Below the pieces are notes generated by a model. It was not told the DNA's origin. It did no database searches and was given only the letters and a program-made list of their open reading frames with translations. A DNA stretch of 5,980 nt, taken from NCBI GenBank assembly GCA_037129695.1, contig JBAXUL010000174.1, positions 1 to 5,980 of the forward strand. The letters run 5' to 3'. Positions 5,876 through 5,980 of the stretch are shown piece by piece. The DNA comes from CAINVV01 sp037129695 (lineage in GTDB: Bacteria; Bacteroidota; Bacteroidia; Bacteroidales; Prolixibacteraceae). The first letter of the stretch is position 1. Each line of letters starts with the position of its first letter. The translations under genes were made by a program, and so were the position numbers.

Positions 5876-5925
5876 TGACGCCAATAATATTTCTCCGTGT
5901 AACTCTGTGTAATTTATAATCTGCT

Positions 5926-5979
5926 CTAATACTGCTTGAGAAATTTATTGTAAACCTGCATGTTCCGATCGAGATGCGC
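5926..5979 (-). CDS. Possible C-terminal end of a convergent gene (runs off the right edge)
   Basis: Reading the minus strand leftward from 5979, one frame is open for 17 codons and ends with TAG (complement of 5926-5928). It encodes AHLDRNMQVYNKFLKQY, an amphipathic, charged ending typical of a real protein C-terminus. The other two minus frames give less protein-like sequence. A convergent gene would fit the hairpin at 5832-5855, which has T-tracts on both strands. The stretch is too short to identify a family, and a chance opening of 17 codons is common. Confidence 0.3.
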   Translation of the reverse strand, partial: AHLDRNMQVYNKFLKQY

Positions 5980-5980
5980 C

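Larger units (their letters stand above)
5814..5910. repeat. Large imperfect inverted repeat in the right-hand intergenic region
   Basis: The arm 5814-5834 (ACACAGAGTTCCACTGAGAAA) pairs with 5890-5910 at 19 of 21 positions; the mismatches are at 5824 and 5828. The 55-base interior holds most of a second hairpin (5832-5855) and a palindrome (5863-5875). An additional 11-base copy of the outer motif, ATTACACAGAG, lies at 5732-5742, inverted relative to CTCTGTGTAAT at 5903-5913. Sequences of the CTCTGTGTAACTC type are known as dispersed intergenic repeats in many bacteria, so this may be one copy of such an element. Confidence 0.6.

Overview
The window looks like chromosomal DNA of a Bacteroidota species. 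A SusD/RagB-type outer-membrane lipoprotein lies at the left edge, the DUF4397 and DUF4251 families are typical of this phylum, there are no convincing Shine-Dalgarno sequences, and one start is preceded by a good match to the Bacteroidota -7 promoter box (TAnnTTTG). The sequence does not allow a genus assignment.

Layout. Positions 2-2049 hold the end of a nutrient-uptake (Sus-like) operon: the C-terminal two thirds or so of a SusD homologue, then a DUF4397 lipoprotein 20 bases later, closed by a long hairpin at 2059-2114. A 253-base intergenic stretch with a chain of small hairpins leads to a secreted DUF4251 protein (2303-2806), which ends in a rho-independent terminator (2874-2916). The T-tract of that terminator contains a perfect -7 box for the next unit. 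Positions 2934-5147 form a tight three-gene operon with 6-base gaps: a beta-phosphoglucomutase-like HAD phosphatase, a creatininase-family hydrolase with a signal peptide, and a PAQR/hemolysin III membrane protein that starts at TTG. A 106-base gap with tandem repeats and a possible promoter precedes a DUF4440/SnoaL-like lipoprotein (5254-5691).

The last 289 bases have no convincing complete gene. They hold a large imperfect inverted repeat (5814-5834 with 5890-5910), an A-tract/T-tract hairpin that could terminate in both directions, a 13-base palindrome, and what may be the last 17 codons of a convergent minus-strand gene running off the right edge.

Functionally, most products belong to the envelope: outer-membrane or periplasmic lipoproteins, secreted proteins and one inner-membrane protein. 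Only the HAD phosphatase is clearly cytoplasmic. I see no phage, transposase, CRISPR, tRNA or rRNA. I found no clear-cut new multi-gene system. The best leads are the exported creatininase in the mixed-compartment operon and the repeat structure at the right end.
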